Part shown: piece by piece, positions 33,353 through 43,410 of the stretch | Numbering within the stretch: position 1 is the first letter of the stretch | How the letters are laid out: each line of letters starts with the position of its first letter | IMG/VR virus record: IMGVR_UViG_3300034107_000262 | Location: 1 to 64,000 of that record | Direction: 5' to 3' (one strand) | Origin: a virus | Length of the DNA: 64,000 bases | Position numbers and translations under genes: made by a program | Notes under the pieces: generated by a model | The model's input: the letters and a program-made list of their open reading frames with translations, nothing else | What the model was told of the DNA's origin: nothing | Databases searched by the model: none

Positions 33353-36085
33353 ATGGCAAATATAATTAAGATTAAGAATTCCTCAGTAGTCGCTAAAGTA
33401 CCCCTAGTTGGAGATTTAGCGTATGGGGAAATTGCTTTAAACTATGCAGATGGTAAGATTTACTATAAGAAATCTGATAATACTATTCAAAGTATTAGTG
33501 GAGGCGTAGCAAGCGTATCAGGAACTGCCCCCATAGTAAGTTCTGGAGGAGCTACGCCTGCTATCAGTATTCCAGTAGCCACTACTTCAGTTAGTGGCTA
33601 TTTGTCGAGTACTGATTGGAATACGTTTAATGGAAAACAAGCAGCTTTAGGATTTACTCCTTATAATGCTACGAATCCTAGCGGATACACTACTAACACT
33701 GGTACCGTAACAAGTGTTGCTGCCTTAACTCTAGGCACTACAGGTACAGATGTTACATCTACTGTAGCTACTGGTACCACTACTCCAGTTATTACTTTAA
33801 ATTTACCAACAGCTTCTGCATCTAATAGGGGTGCTTTAAGTTCTGCTAATTGGACTACGTTTAATAATAAACAAGCAGCTTTAGGATTTACTCCTGAGAA
33901 TACTGCCAATAAAGGGGCTGCTAATGGATACGCTCCATTAGATGCTACTAGCAAAATCTCGTCTACTTACTTACCTAGTTATGTAGATGACGTACTAGAA
34001 TACGCTAACTTAGCCGCATTACCTGCAACGGGTGAAACTGCCAAGATATATGTAACTTTAGATACCAATAAAACCTACAGATGGTCTGGTTCAGCATATG
34101 TAGAGATCTCAGCGTCACCTGGCTCTACTGATGCGGTTACTGAGGGTAGTACTAATCTATACTTTACAAATACTCGTGCTAGAGCTGCAATCTCAGCCAC
34201 ACAGAATTTAACTTATAACTCTACAACTGGAGTTATTACTGGGCCGGTGTTGAGTAGTTATTTAACTGCTGAAGCAGATACCCTAGCTACAGTTACTGCT
34301 CGTGGAGCAACTACTACAGCATCTATTGGAATCGGTGCTGCTAGTCCTACTGCAAACTTACATGTACAGAATTCGACAAATGCTACTTTTTTCCAACCCA
34401 CTGGAACATGGGCTGCAAAGATATATCAGGCCGCTGACGGTCTTGGACAAAATGGATTAGTTGTTGCTAATAGATGGTCCGCAGATAATTCAACTGCATT
34501 TGAAGTTGGTTCGCTATACGGTGCTGGATCTGTATGGTCCTCGTACTATAAAATATCAGGACTTGGTACACATACCTGGGGTTCAGGGGCGGCTGGCGCA
34601 GTCCGAATGACATTGGATACTTCTGGTAACGTTGGTATTGGTACTACTAGCCCTTCCAGTTGGGGCAACCTTGTAGTTAGAGGCACATCTGCGGCGGGTG
34701 CAATAGTTTCAGCAATTGTAAATACGTCCGGCACGGCCGGCAGTCAAGCTGTTTTATCTTTTGATCCAGGTAGCAATGGGTTTAATGTCCGTGATAGTCA
34801 GATACGGGCAACAAATAACGGTAGCAACCAAACCACATTAGAGTTTTATACTGCAAATGCAAGTACACCTGTTGAGTGTATGCGTATTACTAATACTGGA
34901 CGAGTTGGTATAGGTGTAACAGCACCCTCAGTTAGTCTCGATACTATTGGGCCTGTTTATATTAGAGGTGCTAATGCTGCTGGTGCACTCTTGTCTATTA
35001 CACCAAATGTAACATCTGGTGCGAATGGTGTTAACATTGCTGCTAGCTTTATCACTGGTGGGCATGGTCCGCTATTATTTAGTACCGCTGCTGCTACACG
35101 CATAACACTGGATACTTCTGGTAACGTTGGTATTGGTGCGACTACTACAACAGGTGAAAGACTTACTGTTATACCATCTGCAAACCCAACAACATATGCT
35201 ACTGCGAAGCAAATTGCTATCGGAGAGATTACTAATAATTCTGCTTATCGTTTATCCTTAGGATACGCACTTCTATCTGCTAGTGTTTGGACTGGTATAA
35301 TCGATTCAACAGCAAATACTGCAGGAACCACACTTTCAATAAATCCTTCCGGAGGTTATGTTGGTATTGGTACTACAGCTCCTAGAAATCAAGTAGAAAT
35401 TGGAAATGCTACTGCTAATCAAACACTGCGTATTGGTGGAATATATTCTGGACCTACTTCTGGATATACCGCTGTTGGGCAAGAAACTACACGTCACCAG
35501 ATAGTATTCTCAAGCTGGAGAGATGCACAAACTGATACGATTGGTGCCAAGATTGTTGCTATTAATCTAACAAATTATGGTGCCCCTTACTATCTAGTAC
35601 AAAAAACAGATCTAGCATTCTTTACATCAAATGCTACGCCAGCTACTACTGATGCAACAACAGAAAGAATGCGTATTGTTGCAAATGGTAATGTACTAAT
35701 AGGTACAACTACTGATGGCGGATATAAACTTCAAGTTAATGGCTCATTTGCTGCAACTACTAAATCATTCGTAATTGATCACCCAACCAAACCGGGTATG
35801 CAGTTATGTTATGGATCTCTTGAAGGTCCAGAAAATGGTGTATACGTTCGCGGTAAGCTAAAAGGTAATAGGATTGAACTACCTGAATACTGGACTAAAC
35901 TTGTAGATCCTGATTCAATTACAGTTAACCTAACAGCAATTGGTAAATCACAAGACCTATACGTTGAAGATATTATTGATAATGTAGTGCATATTGGTGG
36001 AGATAATATTAATTGTTTCTATATAGTATATGGTGAACGGGTAGACGTTGAAAAGCTAAAGGTAGAATATGATTATCAAGATTAA
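33353..36085 (+). CDS. Long tail fibre, 910 aa
   Basis: The hub-type N-terminus (about 1-50) leads into a shaft with two copies of the fibre motif W(N/T)TFN(G/N)KQAALGFTP (near 84-110 and 165-185) and several NVGIGT-type beta repeats (from about 425). The C-terminus starting near 808 (DHPTKPGMQLCYGSLEGPEN onward) is a conserved end domain found on many phage fibres, where it probably caps or trimerises the shaft. The size suggests the main long fibre. It overlaps the next small frame by 17 bases. Confidence 0.8.
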   Translation: MANIIKIKNSSVVAKVPLVGDLAYGEIALNYADGKIYYKKSDNTIQSISGGVASVSGTAPIVSSGGATPAISIPVATTSVSGYLSSTDWNTFNGKQAALGFTPYNATNPSGYTTNTGTVTSVAALTLGTTGTDVTSTVATGTTTPVITLNLPTASASNRGALSSANWTTFNNKQAALGFTPENTANKGAANGYAPLDATSKISSTYLPSYVDDVLEYANLAALPATGETAKIYVTLDTNKTYRWSGSAYVEISASPGSTDAVTEGSTNLYFTNTRARAAISATQNLTYNSTTGVITGPVLSSYLTAEADTLATVTARGATTTASIGIGAASPTANLHVQNSTNATFFQPTGTWAAKIYQAADGLGQNGLVVANRWSADNSTAFEVGSLYGAGSVWSSYYKISGLGTHTWGSGAAGAVRMTLDTSGNVGIGTTSPSSWGNLVVRGTSAAGAIVSAIVNTSGTAGSQAVLSFDPGSNGFNVRDSQIRATNNGSNQTTLEFYTANASTPVECMRITNTGRVGIGVTAPSVSLDTIGPVYIRGANAAGALLSITPNVTSGANGVNIAASFITGGHGPLLFSTAAATRITLDTSGNVGIGATTTTGERLTVIPSANPTTYATAKQIAIGEITNNSAYRLSLGYALLSASVWTGIIDSTANTAGTTLSINPSGGYVGIGTTAPRNQVEIGNATANQTLRIGGIYSGPTSGYTAVGQETTRHQIVFSSWRDAQTDTIGAKIVAINLTNYGAPYYLVQKTDLAFFTSNATPATTDATTERMRIVANGNVLIGTTTDGGYKLQVNGSFAATTKSFVIDHPTKPGMQLCYGSLEGPENGVYVRGKLKGNRIELPEYWTKLVDPDSITVNLTAIGKSQDLYVEDIIDNVVHIGGDNINCFYIVYGERVDVEKLKVEYDYQD

Positions 36086-36227
36086 AATTAATAAAGAAAC
36101 ACTGGAATATGAATTAGAAGATGCCGGTGCTATAGTTCATAGTATTACAGCAGATGGTGATTATATTAGCGTTGAAATTTCTAAAGAAGATCCTCAATTA
36201 ACCGTGGTACCCCTATGGCAACAATAA
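36069..36227 (+). CDS. Small bridging protein, 52 aa
   Basis: This open frame begins with ATG at 36069 inside the end of the long fibre gene and stops 13 bases inside the next gene. The product begins MIIKIKINKETLEYELEDAG and continues with alternating strands (AIVHSITADGDYISVEIS). The overlap at both ends and the filled gap suggest a translated coupling protein, possibly a fibre chaperone. No family recognised. Reality is supported by context only. Confidence 0.5.
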   Translation: MIIKIKINKETLEYELEDAGAIVHSITADGDYISVEISKEDPQLTVVPLWQQ

Positions 36228-38659
36228 CCTCTACAACATCAGGTAATTTCAATGCGACTACAACATGGGTTGGTGGTGTAGTTCCAGTAGATGGGGATTC
36301 TTTCTATATTGCAACAGGACATACCGTAATATATAATGTTACTACTCCTGTTACGAATGGATTTAATGATAGCGATATTTATGGTATTCTTCAACATCAG
36401 GCATCGGTAAATACCATATTAAGAATGAATGGTAGATTGCGTGTTAGAACTGCTGGTACATATCATATGCGAGCAGGTGCTAAACTGCAGTTTAAAGGTA
36501 CTGCGGCAGAATCGCATATACTATATGTAGTCGGAGAATCAGGTGCTTCATTCATAGCTGAAGGCAGTGATGGAATGCCGGCTACTACTCTTTCAGCTGC
36601 TGCCAATGAGAGGTCTACAAGTTTCACAGTAGTTAGTGCTACTAATTTTGCTGTTGGAGAATGGATATCAGTATTTGATAACGTTACAGCTCAGGCAAAC
36701 ACTGCAGGAGCAACTTCTCTAAGAGATGAAGGTTTCTGGATTCATGATATTTCAGGAAATACGATATATTTTAGACAATACGTTGGCCCACAGACAACTA
36801 TAACTAGTGGATCTGGAACTAGTGTAATCGTTGCAAACTCTAAAGTATTAAGAGTTGGACAGATCATAATTTTTGGTACCGGTGTTAATAGAAATATACT
36901 TACCATCACTGCTATAAATTATTCAACTCATACACTTACACTTTCTGCTGCTATAACAGGAACGATTGCTGGATTAACGGTCTACGAGACTGGAACTGAT
37001 AAAATTCATTCATCTGGAGAAAAGGTTAGGAAGGTAGCAACAGTAACTACAGTTGCAGCGATTTCTACAGATACTACTATTACAGTAGCAAATGCTAATA
37101 TGTTTACTGCAGGTGATGAAGTCTGGGTAGAAGCAAGAAGTGAAGCTGCTAACAATCAGGATAGACAAAAGGATACATATTCCACTTATATGAAAACGGT
37201 ATCAAGTGTTGCAGGTAATGTGCTTACGCTAACTGGTACAATAGGATACAATCTTGTAGTTGGAACTCTTATAACAAGACTAACACGAGATGTAGTAGTT
37301 GAGCCAGTAACTCCAAATACAGACTATTATGGAGTTTATTTTGAAGCATACAATGCAACATATAATCGTAAACTTATAGTAAAAGATATATATTTTAGAT
37401 ATAATGGAAGTTCTGCAGGTCAAGCTGAAGGTGGTGTATGGTTTGCCAATGATGGATATTCTAGTACTAACTCTCCTGCAGTTACCCTAACGCAACAGGT
37501 GCCTGCTTGGTCACAACAACCTTGGATTGAAGGTGTAACGCTACTTGGTAGTAACTCATCACGCGATCTTGGAGGTCTTTGGTTACATGGAAGATACTAT
37601 CAGGCAAGGTGTTGTACAGTAATTGGAAAATATGATAGTTCTATAACGCTATGGTATGAGAGTGGAGTTTGTGCATATAATTGCATAACATCTGGAGGTA
37701 CTTGGGGTTACAGATGCGAAGGCAATGGCGAGTGGTCAGAACTTGCATACTGCTATTCTTCTAGACATTACTATGCCTTAAGACTTACTCTATATGATGG
37801 CGGTTGTGGTGTACATCATATTATTATTGATGCTATGGATAACCCTCCTTCTTTATTCTCTATGGCTGCAATTCCATTGTATAAAATAAATATGACTGGT
37901 GGAACTTACGGACTTGCGGTAGATAGAGGTACTGTGATATTTCTATACTCGAAGTATGCAGTATGCAGTGGTTTTAACAAAATAACTGATAATCCCCCAG
38001 GAACATATCAAAGAGGCTTTTATCACTCACAGATAGATCGTGGAAATGCAGGTACTCAAGTTGTAACTATACTTGAAGAGAATTATGAATATGATCGAGT
38101 AAGACAGTTTAGTTATGGCACTGAACGCTATTGGGATGCTGCAGAAAATGCATGGCGCGTAGTAAATGCCACCGACTTTTCAGATTATGGGAATGGATGG
38201 TTTACATCGGTATATGTACCTCCAAACGTAACACTACGAGTTGCATGCGCAGTTAAGCTAGCAGTAGGATTCTCCGGAACGTATCCTAGACTTGAGGCAA
38301 GATCAGTACAATCAGCAATTGGTCCAAATCAACTTGGAAATGCTGGAGGAAGTTGGAGTAGTGCACTAAGTGGCGGATATTCTGCTGTTGATTATACAAT
38401 TACAGCTGCAAGTGCATATGAAAATGCTCAATTAACTATTGCGGCTAAACCATTTCCAAGGTATATTCAAGTAGGAGTTCACTGCTCTAGTTCAACAAGT
38501 TCAGAAGGCTGGTGGATGAAATCAATTGACACATATCTAGATACTCCTTACCCAAATAAAGCATTTGAAGTAATAAATAGAGATAGTGGATCTGGGAATT
38601 TAGCTATTGAAAATAGTTTTATTCAAAATAAAGTAAGAATCGGCGGGAGATTAATGTAA
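36215..38659 (+). CDS. Tailspike / beta-helix fibre with G8-like N-terminus
   Basis: 814 residues. Residues about 12-110 (TTTWVGGVVPVDGDSFYIAT...GILQHQASVNTILRMNGRLRV) resemble G8-type or similar right-handed beta-helix starts. The central region (about 350-600) has repeated short strands with Asn/Gly turns and many Cys and Tyr, compatible with a parallel beta-helix, the fold of phage tailspikes that bind or degrade surface sugars. No definite catalytic triad could be picked out. Stop and next start overlap (TAATG). Confidence 0.6.
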   Translation: MATITSTTSGNFNATTTWVGGVVPVDGDSFYIATGHTVIYNVTTPVTNGFNDSDIYGILQHQASVNTILRMNGRLRVRTAGTYHMRAGAKLQFKGTAAESHILYVVGESGASFIAEGSDGMPATTLSAAANERSTSFTVVSATNFAVGEWISVFDNVTAQANTAGATSLRDEGFWIHDISGNTIYFRQYVGPQTTITSGSGTSVIVANSKVLRVGQIIIFGTGVNRNILTITAINYSTHTLTLSAAITGTIAGLTVYETGTDKIHSSGEKVRKVATVTTVAAISTDTTITVANANMFTAGDEVWVEARSEAANNQDRQKDTYSTYMKTVSSVAGNVLTLTGTIGYNLVVGTLITRLTRDVVVEPVTPNTDYYGVYFEAYNATYNRKLIVKDIYFRYNGSSAGQAEGGVWFANDGYSSTNSPAVTLTQQVPAWSQQPWIEGVTLLGSNSSRDLGGLWLHGRYYQARCCTVIGKYDSSITLWYESGVCAYNCITSGGTWGYRCEGNGEWSELAYCYSSRHYYALRLTLYDGGCGVHHIIIDAMDNPPSLFSMAAIPLYKINMTGGTYGLAVDRGTVIFLYSKYAVCSGFNKITDNPPGTYQRGFYHSQIDRGNAGTQVVTILEENYEYDRVRQFSYGTERYWDAAENAWRVVNATDFSDYGNGWFTSVYVPPNVTLRVACAVKLAVGFSGTYPRLEARSVQSAIGPNQLGNAGGSWSSALSGGYSAVDYTITAASAYENAQLTIAAKPFPRYIQVGVHCSSSTSSEGWWMKSIDTYLDTPYPNKAFEVINRDSGSGNLAIENSFIQNKVRIGGRLM

Positions 38660-40392
38660 TGGCAAAAGACATAATTATAACACCTGCTAGTGGACTTATT
38701 GATTTCAAAAATCTTGCTGGTACTACAACAGGTAGCATACAAGTAGATGATACTGGTAATCTTACTATATCAAATTCTGGGGGTACATTAAGTGTAGGCA
38801 ATACTGCTAGTAATGTATATCTCGGAGACGGGGTTAATTCAGTTGACTTAATACTAGAACAAAATGGTGCTGTAAGAGGGGCATCTGGAAAAACACTTAC
38901 ACTTGGTAGTTCTAATAGTTCTGTAACAGTTGCTAGTATTCCTGCTTTTAATGGTGGTGTGAGTGGTACAACAGCTCCATTTAGCGTTAGTAGTACCAAT
39001 GTTGTAGCAAACTTAAATGCAAGTCTACTTAGTGGTTATGCAACTACTACTGCTAGTACTGCAAATACTATTCCGCTACGTGACTCTAGTGGTTATTTAG
39101 CGAATGGTTATTTCTATACTTCAGCCGGCGGTTCAGAAAGAAACGCTTCGGGTATGGGATACTTCGCAGGATTTAACTCTAGCGATTACTATATTAGAAG
39201 TTATACTCCTGCAGCTGTAGCAGCTGCTATATCTGGTCAGACAATGAATATTGCTGGTACTGCTGGCTTTGCCACTAATTTAGTTAATAGTGGGGGTGGG
39301 GGCCTATACTCTACTGCTTCTGGCACAGCATATAGTACAGCAGTATGTATACGTGAGTTGAATAGTGCAGGTGCTCAGGGTAATATAGCATCAGTAATGC
39401 CTAGATTGGGATTCCATTGGGGTGGTACAGTAGCTTCTCAAATTGGAATAGAAACTACTGGAAGAATTGCTATTCTAAGTAACCCTGGTACAGCATATGA
39501 AGCTTTTGTATGTGCTGCATTAACTGCATCTACTGGAACATTTTCAGGAGTACTAACTGCATCTAGTTTTACTGGTGCAGGTACAGGATTAACAGGTACA
39601 GCAGCATCATTAAGTATTGGGGGTACCGCTGCTAGTGCTACTAGTGCTACCAGCGCTACTAGCGCTACTAGCGCAACCACTGCAACTTATTTAAACACAG
39701 CATCGTCTTCGACAGATGTTACTAATATTACAACTAGAGTAAACTCTGGCTTTTATCAGAATGCTACTGCTACTACTGCTAATGGTTGGCCAGTTACTAC
39801 AAATTCATACTATCATTTACTAGCGTCTACTCATAGTAATGGAAGTAACTATTACTCAATGCAGTTAGCTGGAGATTTTTATAGTAATACATTATATTAT
39901 AGATCTACAAATGGTTCAGGTACTACTGCGTGGAATAAGATATGGCACGACGGTAATTTCACTGGTGGTGGTTTAACTGTTTCAGACGATACTACAACCA
40001 ACGCTTCGTATTATCCTATTATTGCTACTGCTACTTCTGGAAGTCAGAGTGCTGGTAAAGTATCTAGTACTAAACTATACTTCAATCCAAGCACTGGAAC
40101 ACTAAATGCAACTATATTTAATTCATTATCTGATATATCTAAAAAGACTAACATAGTTAAAATCAATGATGCTACAGAAACTATAAATAAAATTGTTGGT
40201 GTAGAATTCAATTGGATTGACAATAATACTAAATCAGCAGGTGTTATCGCTCAAGAATTGGAAAAAATCTTACCGCATTTAGTTGCAGAAACAGACGGTA
40301 TCAAGAGTGTTAGCTATTCGGGCTTAATTGCTTATCTAATTGAATCTAATAAAGAACTACATGCAAGAATATGTATTTTGGAGAGTAAATAA
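38659..40392 (+). CDS. Tail fibre with S74 chaperone domain, second copy
   Basis: 577 residues. Starts MAKDIIITPASGLIDFKN. The shaft carries an (Ser-Ala-Thr)n run near 325-340 and a fibre module (NGWPVTTNSYYHLLASTHSNGSNYYSMQLAG) resembling pyocin/tail knob domains. The final 130 residues repeat the module of 29682-30662: GGGLTVSDDTTT, then the S74 domain (LSDISKKTNIVKINDATETI...GVIAQELEKILPHLV). The domain would self-cleave after trimerisation. It directly abuts the first RCC1 gene (TAATG). Confidence 0.82.
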   Translation: MAKDIIITPASGLIDFKNLAGTTTGSIQVDDTGNLTISNSGGTLSVGNTASNVYLGDGVNSVDLILEQNGAVRGASGKTLTLGSSNSSVTVASIPAFNGGVSGTTAPFSVSSTNVVANLNASLLSGYATTTASTANTIPLRDSSGYLANGYFYTSAGGSERNASGMGYFAGFNSSDYYIRSYTPAAVAAAISGQTMNIAGTAGFATNLVNSGGGGLYSTASGTAYSTAVCIRELNSAGAQGNIASVMPRLGFHWGGTVASQIGIETTGRIAILSNPGTAYEAFVCAALTASTGTFSGVLTASSFTGAGTGLTGTAASLSIGGTAASATSATSATSATSATTATYLNTASSSTDVTNITTRVNSGFYQNATATTANGWPVTTNSYYHLLASTHSNGSNYYSMQLAGDFYSNTLYYRSTNGSGTTAWNKIWHDGNFTGGGLTVSDDTTTNASYYPIIATATSGSQSAGKVSSTKLYFNPSTGTLNATIFNSLSDISKKTNIVKINDATETINKIVGVEFNWIDNNTKSAGVIAQELEKILPHLVAETDGIKSVSYSGLIAYLIESNKELHARICILESK

Positions 40393-41552
40393 TGCCAAGT
40401 AATTTCTTTACTGATGATCCTATATTAGGATCTATTGATCTTGATAATAAGTACGTTACTGATGCTTGGTTGGTTGATCAGTTTGTTGGTAATGGTTTGT
40501 GGCTATGGGGGAAGAATAACTATGGTCAACTAGGTCTTGGTAACATAGTCGATCGTTCTAGTCCAGTTCAAGTCGGATCATTAACTAATTGGAAACTAGT
40601 TGCTGGTAAACTTAATCACAGTGTAGGAATCAAGACTGACGGCACGCTATGGTCATGGGGGAGCGGGAGTCTGGGTCAACTAGGTCTTGGTGACCAAACC
40701 AGGCGATCTAGTCCAGTTCAAGTCGGTGCACTAACTAATTGGAAACAAGTTTCTGGTGGAAACAGTTGCACTACGGCAATCAAGACTGATGGTACTTTCT
40801 GGTCATGGGGATGGAATAGCAATGGTCAACTAGGTCTTGGTGACCGAATCAGTCGATCTAGTCCAGTTCAAGTCGGTGCACTAACTGACTGGAAACTAGT
40901 TGCTGGCGGAGCCTATCACACCACTGCAATCAAAACCGACGGTACGCTATGGTCATGTGGGCAGAATAGCAATGGTCAACTAGGTCTTGGTGTTGTAACC
41001 AGATATTCTAGTCCAGTTCAAGTCGGTGCACTAACTGACTGGAAACTAGTTGTTAGCGGAGGCAATCACACAACTGCAATCAAGACCGACGGTACTCTAT
41101 GGTCATGGGGGCAGAATAGTAATGGTCAACTAGGTCTTGGTGATCGAGTCAATCGTTCCAGTCCAGTTCAAGTCGGATCATTAACTAACTGGAAACTAGT
41201 TGCTGGAGGACTCTATCACAATGTAGGAATCAAGACTGACGGTACTCTATGGCTATGGGGACGTAATACCTACGGTGCTCTAGGTCTTGGTAACACAACC
41301 GATCGTTCCAGTCCAGTTCAAGTCGGATCATTAACTAACTGGAAACAAGTTGCTGGTGCACCTTTTTCTACCACTGCAATCAAAACAGACGGCACTCTAT
41401 GGTCATGGGGATACAATAACTTTGGTAAACTAGGCCTTGGTGATGTAGCCAATCGATCTAGTCCAGTTCAAGTAGGTACACTAACTAACTGGAAATTAGT
41501 TGCTGGCGGATACTATCACACAGCGGCTATAACCTTCAATGATATAACATAA
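40392..41552 (+). CDS. RCC1-repeat seven-bladed propeller adhesin, copy 1
   Basis: 386 residues. A unique N-terminus of about 38 residues is followed by seven tandem 50-residue units of the RCC1 type (GQLGLGD, RSSPVQVG, LTNWKLVAGG, AIKTDGTLWSWG). Seven such units normally close into one beta-propeller. Positions inside the unit that differ between copies (after LGLG, in the ANWK...YHT loop, and before GQ) would lie on the propeller faces. It is probably the receptor-binding head of a fibre whose anchor is the N-terminus. Two further paralogues follow at 42214 and 43909. Confidence 0.8.
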   Translation: MPSNFFTDDPILGSIDLDNKYVTDAWLVDQFVGNGLWLWGKNNYGQLGLGNIVDRSSPVQVGSLTNWKLVAGKLNHSVGIKTDGTLWSWGSGSLGQLGLGDQTRRSSPVQVGALTNWKQVSGGNSCTTAIKTDGTFWSWGWNSNGQLGLGDRISRSSPVQVGALTDWKLVAGGAYHTTAIKTDGTLWSCGQNSNGQLGLGVVTRYSSPVQVGALTDWKLVVSGGNHTTAIKTDGTLWSWGQNSNGQLGLGDRVNRSSPVQVGSLTNWKLVAGGLYHNVGIKTDGTLWLWGRNTYGALGLGNTTDRSSPVQVGSLTNWKQVAGAPFSTTAIKTDGTLWSWGYNNFGKLGLGDVANRSSPVQVGTLTNWKLVAGGYYHTAAITFNDIT

Positions 41553-41563
41553 GAGAATAAAAA

Positions 41564-42211
41564 ATGCAATACTTACTAGTAGAAAATAAAGAAACTATTC
41601 ATCTTGGTCCATTGTTTTGGAGATATCGTTTTATTCAATCGGAACTAGATGATCTTGAGGTAGAATATGCGGTCTCACCAGTTGAACCAAATGCCTATCT
41701 AAAAATAACTGACTCATTAGAAATATTTCCAATTGAGTCTATCACTGAACCATCTTATGATAGTACATATGAACAGTTAGTTGGACCTCTTTGGGCTTTC
41801 ACTGATGTAGCAATTGGAACATACACAGTTACTTCCAGAGAATTGAGCGTTGTAAAATCTGTTTTAAAAGGTTTGGCTGCTGCTGAACGCTACAAAAAAG
41901 AAGTTGCTGGTGTTAGTGTGACTATTCAAGGTCAAGAAGTAGTAGTTGATACATCTCGTGATGGTCGTAATATCTTTGTTCAAAAGTATCAGATGATGAC
42001 TGATACAGATGTTGTACAATGGAAGTTTCCAACAACTTGGTTGACACTATCAAAAACTGATCTAGGACTTGCTGTAACTGCTGGTGCTGCATACGTTGAA
42101 GCTCAATTTGTCTGGGAACAGAGTATCGTTAATCAGATTGAAGCCGCTGTGACAGTAGACGAATTAAAAGCAATTGTCATTGTTGAGCCAGTCGCACCAC
42201 TAGGAGTTTAA
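41564..42211 (+). CDS. DUF4376-like tail-associated protein
   Basis: 215 residues. The C-terminal 110 (LKGLAAAERYKKEVAGVSVTI...VDTSRDGRNIFVQKYQM...WKFPTTWLTLSKTDLG) are typical of the DUF4376 domain found next to phage tail fibres. The N-terminus (MQYLLVENKETIHLGPLFW) is unrelated and may bind the fibre. It likely acts as an assembly or folding factor for the flanking RCC1 proteins. Role inferred from position. Confidence 0.65.
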   Translation: MQYLLVENKETIHLGPLFWRYRFIQSELDDLEVEYAVSPVEPNAYLKITDSLEIFPIESITEPSYDSTYEQLVGPLWAFTDVAIGTYTVTSRELSVVKSVLKGLAAAERYKKEVAGVSVTIQGQEVVVDTSRDGRNIFVQKYQMMTDTDVVQWKFPTTWLTLSKTDLGLAVTAGAAYVEAQFVWEQSIVNQIEAAVTVDELKAIVIVEPVAPLGV

Positions 42212-42213
42212 TC

Positions 42214-43410
42214 ATGGCAGTAACTGGACCAAAAACTGGGTTTACTGCTGTTGATCCTAATACTGGAGTACGCCAAGATTTAGGAAATAAATACACTAGT
42301 AAAGATTACTTCTTAGATGTGTATCCGAATTTAGTACCAGGTAGGACGAGTCCTGGTTTATGGTCATGGGGCCGGAATACCGATGGTCAACTAGGTCTTG
42401 GTGACGTAACCCATCGTTCTAGTCCAGTTCAAGTCGGTGCATTAACTAACTGGGCTCTAGTTTGTAGCGGGTACTATTATACAGTTACAATCAAGACAGA
42501 TGGCACTTTATGGTCGTGGGGACTTAATGATTTTGGTCAACTAGGTCTTGGTGACATAACCTTTAGAAACAGTCCAGTTCAAGTAGGTACACTAACTAAC
42601 TGGAAACAAGTTGCTGGTGGTTATTATCACACTGCAGCAGTCAAGAATGATGGCACTTTATGGTTATGGGGGCGGAATAACTATGGTCAACTAGGTCTTG
42701 GTGACATAACCTTTAGAAACAGTCCAGTTCAAGTCGGAGCATTAACTAACTGGAAACTAGTTGCTGGTGGAAAATATCACACTGCAGCAATCAATATTGA
42801 CGGTACTCTATGGTCATGGGGATATAATAACGCTGGTCAACTAGGTCTTGGTGACATAACCAATCGTTCTAGTCCAGTGCAAATCGGTACACTAACTAAT
42901 TGGAAACTAGTTGCTGGTGGAAGCAATCACACAACTGCAATCAAGACCGACGGTACTCTATGGTCATGGGGACTTAATACCAACGGTCAACTAGGTCTTG
43001 GTGACCGAGTTCGTCGTTCCAGTCCAGTTCAAGTAGGTTCACTAACTAATTGGAAGGAAGTTGATTGTGGATGGTATCACAGTGTAGGAATCAAGACCGA
43101 TGGTACTCTATGGTCATGTGGATTTAATAACGCTGGTCAACTAGGTCTTGGTGACATAACCTATCGTTCCAGCCCAGTTCAAGTTGGTGCTTTAACCAGT
43201 TGGAAACAAGTTTCTGGTGGAAGTGCACATATTGCAGCAATAAAGACTGACGGTACTCTATGGTCATGGGGATGGAATAATTATGGTCAACTAGGTCTTG
43301 GTAATACAACCGATCGTTCTAGTCCAGTTCAAGTAGGTACACTAACTAATTGGAAGCAAGTTGATTGTGGAGCCCTTCACAATGCAGCAATTTCAGATGG
43401 ATACTTATGA
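42214..43410 (+). CDS. RCC1-repeat seven-bladed propeller adhesin, copy 2
   Basis: 398 residues: a unique N-terminus of about 50 residues (MAVTGPKTGFTAVDPNTGVR...) and seven RCC1 units of 50 residues. The N-terminus differs from that of copies 1 and 3 although the propellers are near identical, as if one propeller cassette had been joined to different anchors. Two units share the exact loop GDITFRNSPVQVG. The stop overlaps the next ATG (ATGA). Confidence 0.8.
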   Translation: MAVTGPKTGFTAVDPNTGVRQDLGNKYTSKDYFLDVYPNLVPGRTSPGLWSWGRNTDGQLGLGDVTHRSSPVQVGALTNWALVCSGYYYTVTIKTDGTLWSWGLNDFGQLGLGDITFRNSPVQVGTLTNWKQVAGGYYHTAAVKNDGTLWLWGRNNYGQLGLGDITFRNSPVQVGALTNWKLVAGGKYHTAAINIDGTLWSWGYNNAGQLGLGDITNRSSPVQIGTLTNWKLVAGGSNHTTAIKTDGTLWSWGLNTNGQLGLGDRVRRSSPVQVGSLTNWKEVDCGWYHSVGIKTDGTLWSCGFNNAGQLGLGDITYRSSPVQVGALTSWKQVSGGSAHIAAIKTDGTLWSWGWNNYGQLGLGNTTDRSSPVQVGTLTNWKQVDCGALHNAAISDGYL

